Counted from the first letter of the stretch, positions 24,763-34,942 are shown. The stretch is DNA of 64,000 bases from G965267185 sp965267185 (GCA_965267185.1 OZ253937.1:3348001-3412000), one strand, 5' to 3'. A program made the numbers and translations. The notes: generated from the sequence alone by a model not told the origin.

Positions 24763-26217
24763 ATGAGCGACAAAATGCTCAAATTCGTCCAACGGGACCG
24801 GCAGATGCCGGAGAAATTGGCGCCCGAGGAGCGCCGTGACGACTGGCATGAGCTATACGCCCGCTTCGCCCGCGACAAAGCGGCGGAGCAGGCAGCGCGG
24901 TGCTCGCAGTGCGGTGTGCCGTTCTGCCAGGTTCATTGCCCGCTGCATAATAATATTCCCGATTGGCTCATGCTGACGGCGGAAGGCCGGTTGCAGGAAG
25001 CCTACGAAGTTTCCGCGGCGACCAACAATTTTCCCGAAATATGCGGCCGCATCTGCCCGCAGGATCGCTTGTGCGAGGGCAACTGCGTTATCGAGCAGTC
25101 GGGCCATGGCACGGTGACCATCGGCACGATTGAAAATTATTTGACGATGACGGCGTTCGAAAACGATTGGATCAAGCCGATCGTGCCGCGCCGTGAACGG
25201 CAAGAGTCGATTGGAATCATCGGTGCCGGCCCCGGTGGTCTCGCCGCTGCCGATATGTTGCGCCGCCGCGGCTATCAGATTCACGTATACGACCGTTATG
25301 ACAGGGTCGGCGGATTGCTGATCTACGGCATTCCCAACTTCAAACTGGAAAAAGACGTCGTCCAGCGGCGCGCGAAGCTCCTCGCCGATGGCGGTGTTCA
25401 GTTCCATCTCAATGTCGAGATCGGCCGTGACATAACGTTTGCGCAACTGCGCGAAAAACATGAGGCGATCTTGATCGCCACCGGCGTCTACAAGGCCCGC
25501 GACCTCGAACTGCCCGGCGCCGGGCTAGAGAATATCGTACCGGCAATGCGCTATTTGACCGCCTCGAACCGCAAAGGCCTCGGCGACACGGTGCCCGAGT
25601 TCGAGGATGGTTCGCTCAACGCAGAGGGCAAGCATGTGGTCGTTATCGGCGGCGGCGACACCGCTATGGACTGCGTGCGCACGGCGGTTCGTCAGGGAGC
25701 GGCGTCTGTCAAATGCCTTTACCGGCGCGACCGCGCCAACATGCCGGGCTCGCAGCGCGAAGTCACTCATGCCGAGGAAGAGGGCGTCGAGTTCGTTTGG
25801 CTGTCGGCGCCGGAAGCCTATACCGGCGAGCCTGGAGAAGGCGTCTCGGCCGTGCGCGGCTATCGAATGCGGTTGGGGCCCGCCGATCCCTCGGGCCGGC
25901 AGTCGCCTGAACCCGTGCCGGACTCGACGTTCACCGTCGATGCTGACTTGGTCATCACCGCGCTCGGGTTCGATCCGGAAGATCTACCGGCCATGTTCGG
26001 CGAGCCCGATTTGACGGTGACCCGTTGGGGCACTCTCAAAGCCGATTTTCATACCGGCATGACCGCGATGGAAGGCGTGTTTGCCGCCGGCGATATCGTC
26101 CGCGGCGCGAGCCTCGTCGTGTGGGCGATCCGAGATGGCCGTGATGCGGCAGAAGCCATGCACAAATATGTGCAAGCGCGAGTGACCGCGGATACGAGCG
26201 CCGTGGCAGCGGAGTAG
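24763..26217 (+). CDS. gltD: glutamate synthase (NADPH) small subunit
   Basis: 484-residue FAD/iron-sulfur subunit that passes electrons from NADPH to GltB. The N-terminal cysteine clusters for the 4Fe-4S centres are intact (CSQCGVPFCQVHC and CGRICPQDRLCEGNC). Two dinucleotide folds follow: FAD at IGIIGAGPGGLAAADMLRR, NADPH at VVVIGGGDTAMDCVRTA, and the C-terminal GVFAAGDIVRGASLVVWAI. I use ATG 24763; the longer frame from 24745 starts with a GTG and leaves no room for the ggagtggaagg ribosome binding site. An unrelated small gene lies between it and gltB. Confidence 0.96.
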   Translation: MSDKMLKFVQRDRQMPEKLAPEERRDDWHELYARFARDKAAEQAARCSQCGVPFCQVHCPLHNNIPDWLMLTAEGRLQEAYEVSAATNNFPEICGRICPQDRLCEGNCVIEQSGHGTVTIGTIENYLTMTAFENDWIKPIVPRRERQESIGIIGAGPGGLAAADMLRRRGYQIHVYDRYDRVGGLLIYGIPNFKLEKDVVQRRAKLLADGGVQFHLNVEIGRDITFAQLREKHEAILIATGVYKARDLELPGAGLENIVPAMRYLTASNRKGLGDTVPEFEDGSLNAEGKHVVVIGGGDTAMDCVRTAVRQGAASVKCLYRRDRANMPGSQREVTHAEEEGVEFVWLSAPEAYTGEPGEGVSAVRGYRMRLGPADPSGRQSPEPVPDSTFTVDADLVITALGFDPEDLPAMFGEPDLTVTRWGTLKADFHTGMTAMEGVFAAGDIVRGASLVVWAIRDGRDAAEAMHKYVQARVTADTSAVAAE

Positions 26218-26222
26218 CGAAA

Positions 26223-26837
26223 TTGGCGCGACGCTTGAACAGTACGATTGAAAGGGCGGGTTTCTCCCCATGGTGGAAACAATTTCGCGAGCAACTTGCC
26301 GAGTTCTTAAAGCGTTCACCCGACGAGTTGGATAGTCCGAATCCAGAAAATCATGTGGCGACCCACAAAAAAACCGAGCGTGACCAACTTCTAGAGGAGA
26401 TTTCGGAGACCCTCAAACCAACTGGAAGTGAGGTCTCAGCTAATCGTGAAACGGCTCCGGAAAAGGGTGAAATGGAATTGATTCTCGAGCACCTTGCCGA
26501 GATCATCAAAGATTCACCCGATGAGGCGTTTAGCCAGATGGCCAATACTCACGAGACGGCTCAAGAAAACACTGCGGTTGATCCGAAACTTATTGGCAAT
26601 CGGTGGATTGGGAACGGAGGGTTAATATTCGTTTCACTGCTTGTAGTTGCCCTGGTATCGCTCGCGGCAACCGGCCCCAACGCCATTTCGCCGATTTTTG
26701 TTTACGTAACATTGGTCGGCAATGCTGTTGTTGGGTGGAAGGTAACTCGAAGCTGGAGCAAAGAGCTCCGAGTTTCGGCTGTCATACTGTACGCGGTGTT
26801 TCCAGGAATTTTCGTTGTTGCGATCTTCAATAGTTAG
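26223..26837 (+). CDS. unrecognised membrane protein inserted between gltD and gltB
   Basis: 204 residues, no family recognised. The N-terminal 125 residues are hydrophilic and contain a degenerate repeated motif: LAEFLKRSPDE (about residue 27), LLEEISETLK (about 56) and LAEIIKDSPDE (about 90). The C-terminus has two or three hydrophobic segments (GLIFVSLLVVALVSLAA, then PIFVYVTLVGNAVVGW and VILYAVFPGIFVVAIF). It starts with TTG at 26223, 5 bp after the gltD stop, using GGAG within the gltD end as ribosome binding site. Its base composition looks lower in GC than the flanking glt genes. It resembles small two-helix DUF-type proteins with a regulatory or stress role, but no function can be given. 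Confidence 0.65.
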   Translation: MARRLNSTIERAGFSPWWKQFREQLAEFLKRSPDELDSPNPENHVATHKKTERDQLLEEISETLKPTGSEVSANRETAPEKGEMELILEHLAEIIKDSPDEAFSQMANTHETAQENTAVDPKLIGNRWIGNGGLIFVSLLVVALVSLAATGPNAISPIFVYVTLVGNAVVGWKVTRSWSKELRVSAVILYAVFPGIFVVAIFNS

Positions 26838-26869
26838 GCGGTCGTTTTACAGGGCAAGACGGCCGTTGG

Positions 26870-29800
26870 ATGGGCGAGATAGTTAAGTTGAAAGATAAGA
26901 TCATGGCCGAAGATTTTGTTCAGCAATGGCGAGATACGGCGACGTATCTTGAGACCAGCCACGCCTACGATCCGGCGCAGGAACACGACGCGTGCGGCGT
27001 CGGCATGGTGGCTGCGATCGATGGCAAGCCACGGCGGCAGGTCGTCGAAGCCGGTATCGAGGCGCTCAAGGCGCTTTGGCACCGCGGTGCCGTCGACGCC
27101 GACGGCAAGACCGGCGACGGTGCCGGTATCCACGTTCAGATTCCGCAGGACTTTTTTAAGGAGCACATCCGCAACACCGGCCATGAGCCCGGCCAACGGC
27201 GGCTCGCGGTCGGCATGGTGTTTCTGCCGCGCACCGATTACGAAGCGCAAGAGCGCTGCCGCTCGATCGTCGAATCGGAAATTCTAAACTACGGACACGC
27301 CCTCTATGGCTGGCGGCAAGTGCCAACCAACAACCGGGTGATCGGCGACAAAGCGAACGCGACGCGGCCTGAGATCGAACAGGTGATGATCGCCAACAAC
27401 CGCCAGGTGCCGGACCCGCACTTCGAGCTCGACCTCTACATTATTCGCCGGCGGATCGAAAAGCAGATCGAGGCCGAAGGCATCAAGGATTTCTATATCT
27501 GTTCGCTGTCGTGCCGCTCGATCATCTACAAGGGCCTGTTCCTCGCCGAGCAGTTGACGGCGTTTTATCCCGATCTGCTCGACGAGCGTTATGTTTCGAG
27601 CTTCGCGGTTTATCACCAGCGTTACTCGACCAACACGTTCCCGACCTGGTCACTGGCGCAGCCCTTCCGCGTGATCGCACACAATGGCGAAATCAACACG
27701 CTGCGCGGAAACCGCAATTGGATGAGCGCGCACGAACCGCGCATGGAATCGGAAAAGCTCGGCGATCTGATTAGCGATGTTTTGCCGGTGATTCAGCGCG
27801 GCTCCTCGGACAGCGCGGCCTTGGATGCTGCATTCGAGTTGATGGTGCGCGCCTCCGACCGCAATCTGCCGATGGTGCAGTCTTTGTTGGTGCCCGATTC
27901 TTGGGAACACCGTGGCGCCATGCCGGAAGCCCATCGGGCGCTGTTCAGTTATTGCAATGCCGTGATGGAGCCGTGGGATGGCCCGGCGGCCATATGCGGC
28001 TTCGGCGGCCGCTGGGTCGTTGCTGGCATGGACCGCAACGGACTGCGGCCCTTGCGGTATACAATTACCGGCGATGGGCTGCTGATTGTCGGGTCGGAAA
28101 GCGGGCTGGTGCGGGTCGACGAAGGTTCGGTCGTGGAAAAAGGCCGGGTCGGGCCCGGTGAAAGCATCGCCGTCGATTTACGCGTTGGCCGGCTGTATCA
28201 CAATGGTGAGCTGCGTGACGTCCTCTCGGAGTCGAAGCCGTTCGGCGAATGGGTCGAGAACATCCGCGTCCTCGATGACATCATCGCTCCCGAGCATGAC
28301 GAACCGGTTGAATTGACGCGCGACGAGCTACGCTGCCGCCAAGTTCAATATGCCTGGTCGATGGAAGAGCTGGAGCTGATCCTGCAGCCAATGGTCGAAG
28401 ATGCCAAGGAACCGACCGGTTCGATGGGTGACGATACGCCCCTGGCGGTCCTGTCGGATAAGTATCGCGGTCCGCACCATTTCTTCCGGCAGAATTTTGC
28501 TCAAGTGACCAACCCGCCGATCGACAGTCTGCGCGAAACGGCGGTCATGACCCTGACGACGCGTTTGGGCAATGCCGACAATATCTTGAGCGAAGACGAA
28601 AGCCAGTGTGATTTTCTGCAGCTCGATAGCCCGGTCCTGACCAACGCCGAGTTTCATGCGTTGCGCAAGTTTCTTGGCGATTCGGTCGTTGAAATCGACT
28701 GTACGTTCGACCCAAGCGCCGGTGAAAATGCGCTCTCGCAGGCGCTAGACCGCATCCGCCAACAGGCCGAAGACGCGGTGCGCGGCGGCGCGGCGCACCT
28801 GGTTCTGTCCGACTACGACTGCGGCCCGGAGCGGGCAGCCGTGCCGATGGTGCTGGCCGCCGGCGGCGTGCACACCCATCTGGTGCGCCAGTCATTGCGC
28901 ACCTTCTCGGCGTTGCATGTGCGATCGGGCGAATGTCTCGATGTGCACTATTTCGCGGTGTTGATCGGGGTTGGCGCGACGACCGTAAATGCTTACTTGG
29001 CGCAAGAGACCATTGCCGACCGCCATGCGCGGGGCTTGTTCACCGAGAAATCGTTGAACGCGTGCCTCCAGCGCTACAAAGAGGCGATCAATGCTGGGCT
29101 TCTAAAGGTCATGTCGAAGATGGGCATTTCGGTACTGAGTTCCTATCGCGGTGGCTACAACTTTGAAGCCATCGGCTTGTCGCGCACGCTGGTGAATGAG
29201 TTTTTCCCCGGCATGTCGAGCCGTATTTCCGGTATCGGACTCTCGGGTATCCAGCACAAGGTGCTGCAGACCCATGAAAAGGCCTGGGATGAGGATGTCC
29301 TGAGCTTGCCGGTTGGCGGTTTCTATCGCTACCGGCGTGGCGGCGAAGCACACGGCTTCATGGCCGATGGCATCCATATGCTGCAAGCTGCCGTCGCCAC
29401 CGATAGCTTCGGCACTTATAAGAAATATACCCAGCAAATCGCCGCGCAGCCGCCGATCAACCTGCGCGACCTGCTCGATTTTGCACCGGCGATCCAATCG
29501 ATCGGGGTCGAAGAGGTCGAGTCGATCACGGAGATTCGCAAGCGCCTGGTCGCGCCGGGTATTTCGTTGGGGGCGCTATCGCCGGAGGCGCACGAGACCC
29601 TGTCGATCGCCATGAACCGGATCGGCGCCAAGTCGGACTCGGGCGAGGGCGGTGAGGATCCGGCGCGCTACACGCCCAAGCCCAATGGCGACAATCCGTC
29701 GAGCGCGATCAAACAGGTGGCATCGGGCCGTTTCGGGGTCACCGCCGAGTATCTCAACAATTGCCGCGAGATTGAGATCAAGATCGCGCAGGGAGCCAAG

Positions 29801-31447
29801 CCTGGCGAGGGCGGTCAGCTGCCGGGCTTCAAGGTCTCGGAGATGATTGCCAAGTTGCGTCATTCGACGCCCGGTGTGACGCTGATCAGCCCGCCGCCCC
29901 ACCACGACATTTATTCGATCGAGGACTTGGCGCAGCTCATCTACGACCTCAAGCAGATCAACCCCGAAGCGTTGGTGTGTGTGAAGCTGGTCGCGCAATC
30001 GGGCATCGGCACCATCGCTGCCGGCGTTGCCAAGGCGCATGCCGATGCGATCCTCATCTCCGGCCATAGCGGCGGCACCGGCGCCAGCCCGCAATCGTCG
30101 ATCAAGTTCGGTGGTTTGCCGTGGGAAATGGGACTGTCGGAGGTTCACCAGGTATTGACGCTCAACCGGTTGCGCCATCGGGTGCGGTTGCGCACCGATG
30201 GCGGCATCAAGACAGGCCGGGATGTGGTTATTGCCGCCATGCTCGGCGCCGAAGAATTCGGCATCGGCACCACATCGCTGATCGCGATGGGCTGCATCAT
30301 GGTGCGCCAGTGCCATTCGAACACCTGCCCCGTCGGGGTTTGTACGCAGGATGAGAGCCTGCGTGACAAGTTCACTGGTACGCCGGAGAAAGTGGTCAAC
30401 CTGTTCACTTTTATCGCCGAGGAAGTGCGCGAAATTCTCGCGTCGCTCGGTTTCCGTAGCATCGAAGAAGTCGTGGGCCGCTCGGACCTGCTGCATCAAG
30501 TGAGCCGCGGTAACCCCTATCTCGACGATCTCGATCTCAATCCTATCTTGGTGCGGGCCGACGCCGGTGACTACGTTGCGCGGTGCACGGTCGACTACAA
30601 CGAAGTGCCGGAGACCCTGGATGCGCAAATGATCCAGGACGCCGAATCGTTGTTCCGCGACGGCGAAAAAATGCAGCTTGCCTACGGTATTCGAAATACC
30701 CAGCGGGCCATCGGCGCCAAGATAAGCTCAAAGATAACCCGGCAGTTCGGTATGACGGGTCTGGCGCCGGGCCACCTCACGGCGAGGCTGCGCGGTTCCG
30801 CCGGCCAGTCGTTGGGAGCGTTCGCCGTGCAAGGGGTGCGCTTGGAGGTGCTCGGTGACGCCAACGATTACTGCGGGAAGGGATTGTCCGGCGGTACCAT
30901 TATGCTGCGTCCGCCGACATCGAGCCCACTGACGACCAACGAAAATTCGATTATCGGCAACGTCGCCCTGTACGGCGCAACAGCAGGCCATCTGTATGCG
31001 GCGGGCTTGGCGGGCGACCGATTCTGCGTTCGAAATTCCGGCGCAACCGCCGTTGTGGAAGGCTGTGGCTCGAACGGGTGTGAATATATGACCGGTGGCA
31101 CAGCGGTGATCCTAGGTCCTGTGGGTGAGAATTTTGGCGCCGGCATGACTGGCGGGATGGCGTTTGTGTACGACCGTCATGGTGTCTTCGAATCGTTGTT
31201 GAACCCGGAGTCGATTACTTGGCAGCGGATCGAAACGGACTACTGGGATGATCGCGTTCGCGAACTGATCTCCGCCCATATCGAAGCCACCCAATCGTCA
31301 TATGCCGCGCGAATTCTCAACAATTGGGATCGTGAGCGTGCAAAATTTTGGCAGATTGTGCCGAAGGACATGGTGAGTAAACTCGACCATCCGGCACGTG
31401 CGGCTGAACTAGGCTCGGTGAGCGAAGGACAGCCGGCCGCCGAATAA
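26870..31447 (+). CDS. gltB: glutamate synthase (NADPH) large subunit
   Basis: About 1525 residues; makes two glutamates from glutamine and 2-oxoglutarate. An N-terminal propeptide precedes the nucleophile Cys42 (HDACGVGMVAA) of the type II glutamine amidotransferase domain (to about 430). Central and FMN-binding domains follow, with SGHSGGTGASPQSSIKFGG, then the 3Fe-4S loop CIMVRQCHSNTCPVGVC near residue 1150, and the C-terminal GXGXG beta-helix domain (about 1270-1500). A second in-frame ATG at 26903 would give 1514 residues and is equally possible. The gltD-gltB order is typical of some alphaproteobacteria, but the gene in between is not. Confidence 0.96.
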   Translation: MGEIVKLKDKIMAEDFVQQWRDTATYLETSHAYDPAQEHDACGVGMVAAIDGKPRRQVVEAGIEALKALWHRGAVDADGKTGDGAGIHVQIPQDFFKEHIRNTGHEPGQRRLAVGMVFLPRTDYEAQERCRSIVESEILNYGHALYGWRQVPTNNRVIGDKANATRPEIEQVMIANNRQVPDPHFELDLYIIRRRIEKQIEAEGIKDFYICSLSCRSIIYKGLFLAEQLTAFYPDLLDERYVSSFAVYHQRYSTNTFPTWSLAQPFRVIAHNGEINTLRGNRNWMSAHEPRMESEKLGDLISDVLPVIQRGSSDSAALDAAFELMVRASDRNLPMVQSLLVPDSWEHRGAMPEAHRALFSYCNAVMEPWDGPAAICGFGGRWVVAGMDRNGLRPLRYTITGDGLLIVGSESGLVRVDEGSVVEKGRVGPGESIAVDLRVGRLYHNGELRDVLSESKPFGEWVENIRVLDDIIAPEHDEPVELTRDELRCRQVQYAWSMEELELILQPMVEDAKEPTGSMGDDTPLAVLSDKYRGPHHFFRQNFAQVTNPPIDSLRETAVMTLTTRLGNADNILSEDESQCDFLQLDSPVLTNAEFHALRKFLGDSVVEIDCTFDPSAGENALSQALDRIRQQAEDAVRGGAAHLVLSDYDCGPERAAVPMVLAAGGVHTHLVRQSLRTFSALHVRSGECLDVHYFAVLIGVGATTVNAYLAQETIADRHARGLFTEKSLNACLQRYKEAINAGLLKVMSKMGISVLSSYRGGYNFEAIGLSRTLVNEFFPGMSSRISGIGLSGIQHKVLQTHEKAWDEDVLSLPVGGFYRYRRGGEAHGFMADGIHMLQAAVATDSFGTYKKYTQQIAAQPPINLRDLLDFAPAIQSIGVEEVESITEIRKRLVAPGISLGALSPEAHETLSIAMNRIGAKSDSGEGGEDPARYTPKPNGDNPSSAIKQVASGRFGVTAEYLNNCREIEIKIAQGAKPGEGGQLPGFKVSEMIAKLRHSTPGVTLISPPPHHDIYSIEDLAQLIYDLKQINPEALVCVKLVAQSGIGTIAAGVAKAHADAILISGHSGGTGASPQSSIKFGGLPWEMGLSEVHQVLTLNRLRHRVRLRTDGGIKTGRDVVIAAMLGAEEFGIGTTSLIAMGCIMVRQCHSNTCPVGVCTQDESLRDKFTGTPEKVVNLFTFIAEEVREILASLGFRSIEEVVGRSDLLHQVSRGNPYLDDLDLNPILVRADAGDYVARCTVDYNEVPETLDAQMIQDAESLFRDGEKMQLAYGIRNTQRAIGAKISSKITRQFGMTGLAPGHLTARLRGSAGQSLGAFAVQGVRLEVLGDANDYCGKGLSGGTIMLRPPTSSPLTTNENSIIGNVALYGATAGHLYAAGLAGDRFCVRNSGATAVVEGCGSNGCEYMTGGTAVILGPVGENFGAGMTGGMAFVYDRHGVFESLLNPESITWQRIETDYWDDRVRELISAHIEATQSSYAARILNNWDRERAKFWQIVPKDMVSKLDHPARAAELGSVSEGQPAAE

Positions 31448-31492
31448 ATTACGCACAACCATTTGAAACAGAGTGCGCAGAGAGAGGGACCC

Positions 31493-32470
31493 ATGACGAA
31501 CCAAGCTGCTGCCGCGGCAACGGATTGGCACGCGAAAATCGATCCCCAGCAAGCTGAGGCGCTAAAACGCAACGCCGAAATCGTCGAAGGCTTGGGCGGG
31601 CCCGGCGAGACGATTGCGGAGATTCGCGAACGCGCCGATGCCGCGCGCCTCGTTTGGAATGAAGGCGGACCGGCGATGGCAGTCCAGCGCGATGTGACGG
31701 CACCGGGCCCGTTTCGCGAAGTACCGATGCGGCTCTACAAGCCCTCTGATGACGCCGGAATGCCGGTGTTCGTGTACCTGCATGGTGGGGGGTTCAAGCT
31801 TGGAAGCCAGCTATCGAACGACCGTCAAATGCGCGAGTTGGCGCAAACTTGGGGTGGCGCCGTTATCAGCGCCGATTATGTTCATGTGCCGGAGCACACA
31901 TTTCCCGATCCGGTAACCGAAACTGCCGCCATGGTCGAATGGTTGGCGGAGAATGGCGGGGATTGGGGTCTCGACGGCGATTCGATTGTTATAGGTGGTG
32001 CCTCGGCGGGCGCAAGTGTGGCGTTCGGTACTGCCTTCGAGCTAAGGGACCGGCGGCCGGACCTGATAAAGGGGATCGTTTCCATTTACGGCGTGCTCGA
32101 CGACAATCTGGACTCAAGCTCGATGCGCGAACTTGGCGGCGGGGATTTCATGTTGCAGCGCGATGCGGTGGGTCAAATCTATGACGATTACATCGGTGAC
32201 GCCGATCGTAACGATCCGCGGGCCTTTGCCGCTAAGGGAGATTTCGCTGGATTGCCGCCTGCGTTCATTGCGGTAGCCGAACTCGATCCCATTCGCGACG
32301 ACTCGTTGTTGCTCGCGGAACGAATGACCGCTGCAGGCCACCCGCATCGTCTGACGGTCTATCCAGGTGTCATGCACACATTCTTTGTCCACTCCAACGT
32401 GATCGATCAGGCGAAGACCTGTATTGGCGACATCGCCGATTTCCTGCGTGAGACAGCCGCCGCCGCCTAG
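31493..32470 (+). CDS. alpha/beta hydrolase, hormone-sensitive-lipase family
   Basis: 325-residue esterase of the HSL (class IV) family. The oxyanion motif HGGGFKLGSQ, the nucleophile elbow GGASAGAS with the catalytic serine, an acid in VAELDPIRDDS and the catalytic histidine in GVMHTFFVHS are all visible. I use ATG 31493, which follows a gagaggg ribosome binding site; the frame opens 30 bp earlier. The natural substrate is unknown; the family cleaves short-chain esters. The GST gene follows after 6 bp, so they are probably cotranscribed. Confidence 0.88.
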   Translation: MTNQAAAAATDWHAKIDPQQAEALKRNAEIVEGLGGPGETIAEIRERADAARLVWNEGGPAMAVQRDVTAPGPFREVPMRLYKPSDDAGMPVFVYLHGGGFKLGSQLSNDRQMRELAQTWGGAVISADYVHVPEHTFPDPVTETAAMVEWLAENGGDWGLDGDSIVIGGASAGASVAFGTAFELRDRRPDLIKGIVSIYGVLDDNLDSSSMRELGGGDFMLQRDAVGQIYDDYIGDADRNDPRAFAAKGDFAGLPPAFIAVAELDPIRDDSLLLAERMTAAGHPHRLTVYPGVMHTFFVHSNVIDQAKTCIGDIADFLRETAAAA

Positions 32471-32476
32471 TCTGTC

Positions 32477-33157
32477 ATGCGGACGCTTTATCACCTGTGG
32501 CTCTGCCCATTTGCGCGCAAGGTTCGCATCGCGCTTGGCGAAAAGAAGCTCGATTTTGAATTGGAGATCGAGAAAGTTTGGGAACGCCACGAAGAGTTCC
32601 TGACGCTGAACCCGGCCGGTGAGGTGCCCGTCCTTATCGAGCGCTCGGACGATGGCGCTGGTGCGGTAATCGTCGACTCCAATGCGATCTGTGAGTACCT
32701 CGAGGAAACCTATCCCGATCCGCCGCTGATGGGGGGCGACGCGTTTACGCGCGCCGAAATTCGCCGGTTGGTCGCGTGGTTCGACTTAAAGTTTCAACGC
32801 GAAGTAACCCAGAACCTCGTCGACGAAAAAATCAACAAACGGTTTCTGGGATTAGGGGCGCCGTCGTCCGTCGCAATCCGCGCCGGTCATGCGAATATTT
32901 TGACCCATCTGGCTTACATCGAGTATCTGATGGCGCGTCACAACTGGCTGGCGGGTAGTAATTTCTCGCTCGCCGACATCACCGCCGGTGCGCAACTGTC
33001 CTGTATCGACTATGTCGGCGACGTGCCGTGGGAAGATTTTCCCGAAGCGAAAGAATGGTATGCGCGCCTCAAGTCGCGCCCGAGCGTGCGCCCTTTGCTG
33101 GCGGACCATATTCCGGGTGTGCCGCCGCCACGACATTACGCGAATTTGGATTTTTAG
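32477..33157 (+). CDS. glutathione S-transferase family protein
   Basis: 226-residue two-domain GST. The thioredoxin-like half (about 1-85) has WLCPFARKVRIALGEKKLDF, the cis-Pro region AGEVPVLIE and the SNAICEYLEE motif that binds the glutathione carboxylate. The helical half has LAGSNFSLADITAGAQLSC. The first-helix cysteine in LCPFARK may be the active residue, as in omega or beta class enzymes. The partner of the upstream esterase is unknown. Confidence 0.85.
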   Translation: MRTLYHLWLCPFARKVRIALGEKKLDFELEIEKVWERHEEFLTLNPAGEVPVLIERSDDGAGAVIVDSNAICEYLEETYPDPPLMGGDAFTRAEIRRLVAWFDLKFQREVTQNLVDEKINKRFLGLGAPSSVAIRAGHANILTHLAYIEYLMARHNWLAGSNFSLADITAGAQLSCIDYVGDVPWEDFPEAKEWYARLKSRPSVRPLLADHIPGVPPPRHYANLDF

Positions 33158-33200
33158 CGCCAGCTCGAGCGAAAGCGGCTGGAGTGGTGCGGGGCCGCTG

Positions 33201-33974
33201 CTACTGAGCCGGCAGATCCATGCGCTGCAGTGCCGCACGTGCCGCATTGGCCGCCGGTGAGCCGGGGGCGGCGTTAATCGCGGCGAGCCAGGCTTGCCGA
33301 GCCCCATCATTGTCTCCCTTTTGTTGGCGTACCATGCCCAACTCGGTTAGGGCGTCCGGATTGTTGGGATCGAGCGTCAAGGCGCGCGTTAGGTCGTCAT
33401 CGGCCAGGTCGACGATTTCCAGCAGGCGATACGCCGCTGCACGAAACACCAGCGCATCCAGTGAACTCTCGTTACGGTCGAGGGCGGCGCTGAAGTTATC
33501 GATCGCCTCCCAATACTCGCCCGCGCGCGCCAGCACCTCGCCGCGCCGTATCCAAAGGTTCGGATTGCGATCATCCAGTTTGAGAGCGGCGGAAAGCACG
33601 GCAAAGGCGCGTGTGCCGTCATTCAGCCGTAGCCATATCTGGCCGGCTTGATCGAGCACCGCCGCCCGTTCTCGGGCGCCGAAACCGTTCATATTCTGCG
33701 CTAGTGCCTCTAGCCGTTGCGCTGCCTCTTCGAGCTGCCCCAGACCGGCGAGCGCGACCGCCGTGCAGTGGCGCGCGGGCGGGCCACCGCCTTCGTCGCG
33801 CCAAGTGATGGCTGCCTCGAAACCCTCTGAAGGTTTGGCGCGGGCCAGTGCCATGCAGCTTTGATAGGCCCGGGCAGCCGGCATGTCAGAAAACCGCGCT
33901 TGCGCAAGGGCCGGCGTCCCCGCTGCAGCGGTAAGTGTTGCCGCAAGGAAAATTATTCGAACCTTAAATGTCAT
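33201..33974 (-). CDS. periplasmic tetratricopeptide repeat protein
   Basis: 257 residues. The ATG at 33974 gives a clean signal peptide (IIFLAATLTAAAGTPALAQA), which is why I prefer it to the longer frame from 34028. The mature part holds about five TPR-like helix pairs, the last ones clear: NPNLWIRRGEVLARAGEYWE, NESSLDALVFRAAAYRLLE and NPDALTELGMVRQQKGDNDG. Such proteins act as periplasmic scaffolds; no specific role can be assigned. It diverges from the epimerase-like gene. Confidence 0.8.
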   Translation of the reverse strand: MTFKVRIIFLAATLTAAAGTPALAQARFSDMPAARAYQSCMALARAKPSEGFEAAITWRDEGGGPPARHCTAVALAGLGQLEEAAQRLEALAQNMNGFGARERAAVLDQAGQIWLRLNDGTRAFAVLSAALKLDDRNPNLWIRRGEVLARAGEYWEAIDNFSAALDRNESSLDALVFRAAAYRLLEIVDLADDDLTRALTLDPNNPDALTELGMVRQQKGDNDGARQAWLAAINAAPGSPAANAARAALQRMDLPAQ

Positions 33975-34057
33975 CGCGCATGAAACAGTGGTTCTATCAT
34001 TTGCGAAAGGGCATGGTAGGTGAAGCATAGTCGCAATCGCCGCTGCCCGATATCACG

Positions 34058-34942
34058 ATGTCCGATACCCCTACTCTGTTCTGTTTTGGCCTTGGTTACA
34101 CCGCCGGCGCGTTGATACGGCGTTTGCTGGCGCAAGGCTGGTCTGTGAGGGGCAGCAGCCGCAGTGACGACAAATGCGCTGAACTGCAGGCCCAAGGCAT
34201 TGCGGCGTGGCCGTTCGACCGGAACCGACCGCTGGCCGATTTCGCCACGGCCTTCGATGGCGTCACCCATGTTCTGAGCTCCGTGCCGCCGGACGCAGCA
34301 GGTGACGCCGTACTCGATCACCACGGCGCCGATATCGCCTCGGTGTCATCGCAACTGCAGTGGGTTGGTTATTTGTCGACGACCGGCGTCTACGGGGACC
34401 GCGACGGTGGCGTGGTAGACGAGACAGCCGATCTCAAACCATCGACGGAGCGCGGCGCCCGCCGGGTCGCGGCGGAGGCCGGCTGGTGCGGGTTGTGGCG
34501 TGACCATGATGTCCCCACGCATCTGTTTCGCCTCGCGGGCATCTATGGGCCGGGCCGGAATGCGTTGGCGACCGTCAAGCGCGGCCAAGCGCGGCGCATC
34601 GTAAAGCCGGGTCAGGTGTTTAGCCGGATCCATGTCGACGACATTTGCGCGGTGCTGGAAGCGTCGATATCGAAACCCAAACCTGGAGCGGCATACAACC
34701 TGTGCGACGATGAGGCCGCGCCGCCGCAGGATGTGATTTCTTATGCGTGCGAGCTGCTGGGCACCGAGCCACCGCCGGAAATTCCCTTCGCCGAGGCGGA
34801 GTTATCGGAGATGGCGCGCAGCTTCTATGCCGAAAACAAACGGGTTGCGAATGACCGCATCAAGCAGGAGCTGGGCGTTACTTTAGCCCATCCGGATTAC
34901 CGCGCAGGTCTGCGGGCCCTCCTAGCGGCCGAACAAGGCTGA
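34058..34942 (+). CDS. NAD-dependent epimerase/SDR family protein (YeeZ-like)
   Basis: 294-residue extended SDR of the YeeZ type. The Rossmann motif is LFCFGLGYTAGALIRRLL; VGYLSTTGVYGDRDGG carries the Ser/Thr and Tyr-region residues, and LAGIYGPGRNALATVKRGQA is the epimerase substrate-loop segment. Function in bacteria is largely unknown. It converges on the alpha/beta hydrolase gene with no gap: its stop ends at 34942 and the neighbour's stop begins at 34943. Confidence 0.8.
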   Translation: MSDTPTLFCFGLGYTAGALIRRLLAQGWSVRGSSRSDDKCAELQAQGIAAWPFDRNRPLADFATAFDGVTHVLSSVPPDAAGDAVLDHHGADIASVSSQLQWVGYLSTTGVYGDRDGGVVDETADLKPSTERGARRVAAEAGWCGLWRDHDVPTHLFRLAGIYGPGRNALATVKRGQARRIVKPGQVFSRIHVDDICAVLEASISKPKPGAAYNLCDDEAAPPQDVISYACELLGTEPPPEIPFAEAELSEMARSFYAENKRVANDRIKQELGVTLAHPDYRAGLRALLAAEQG

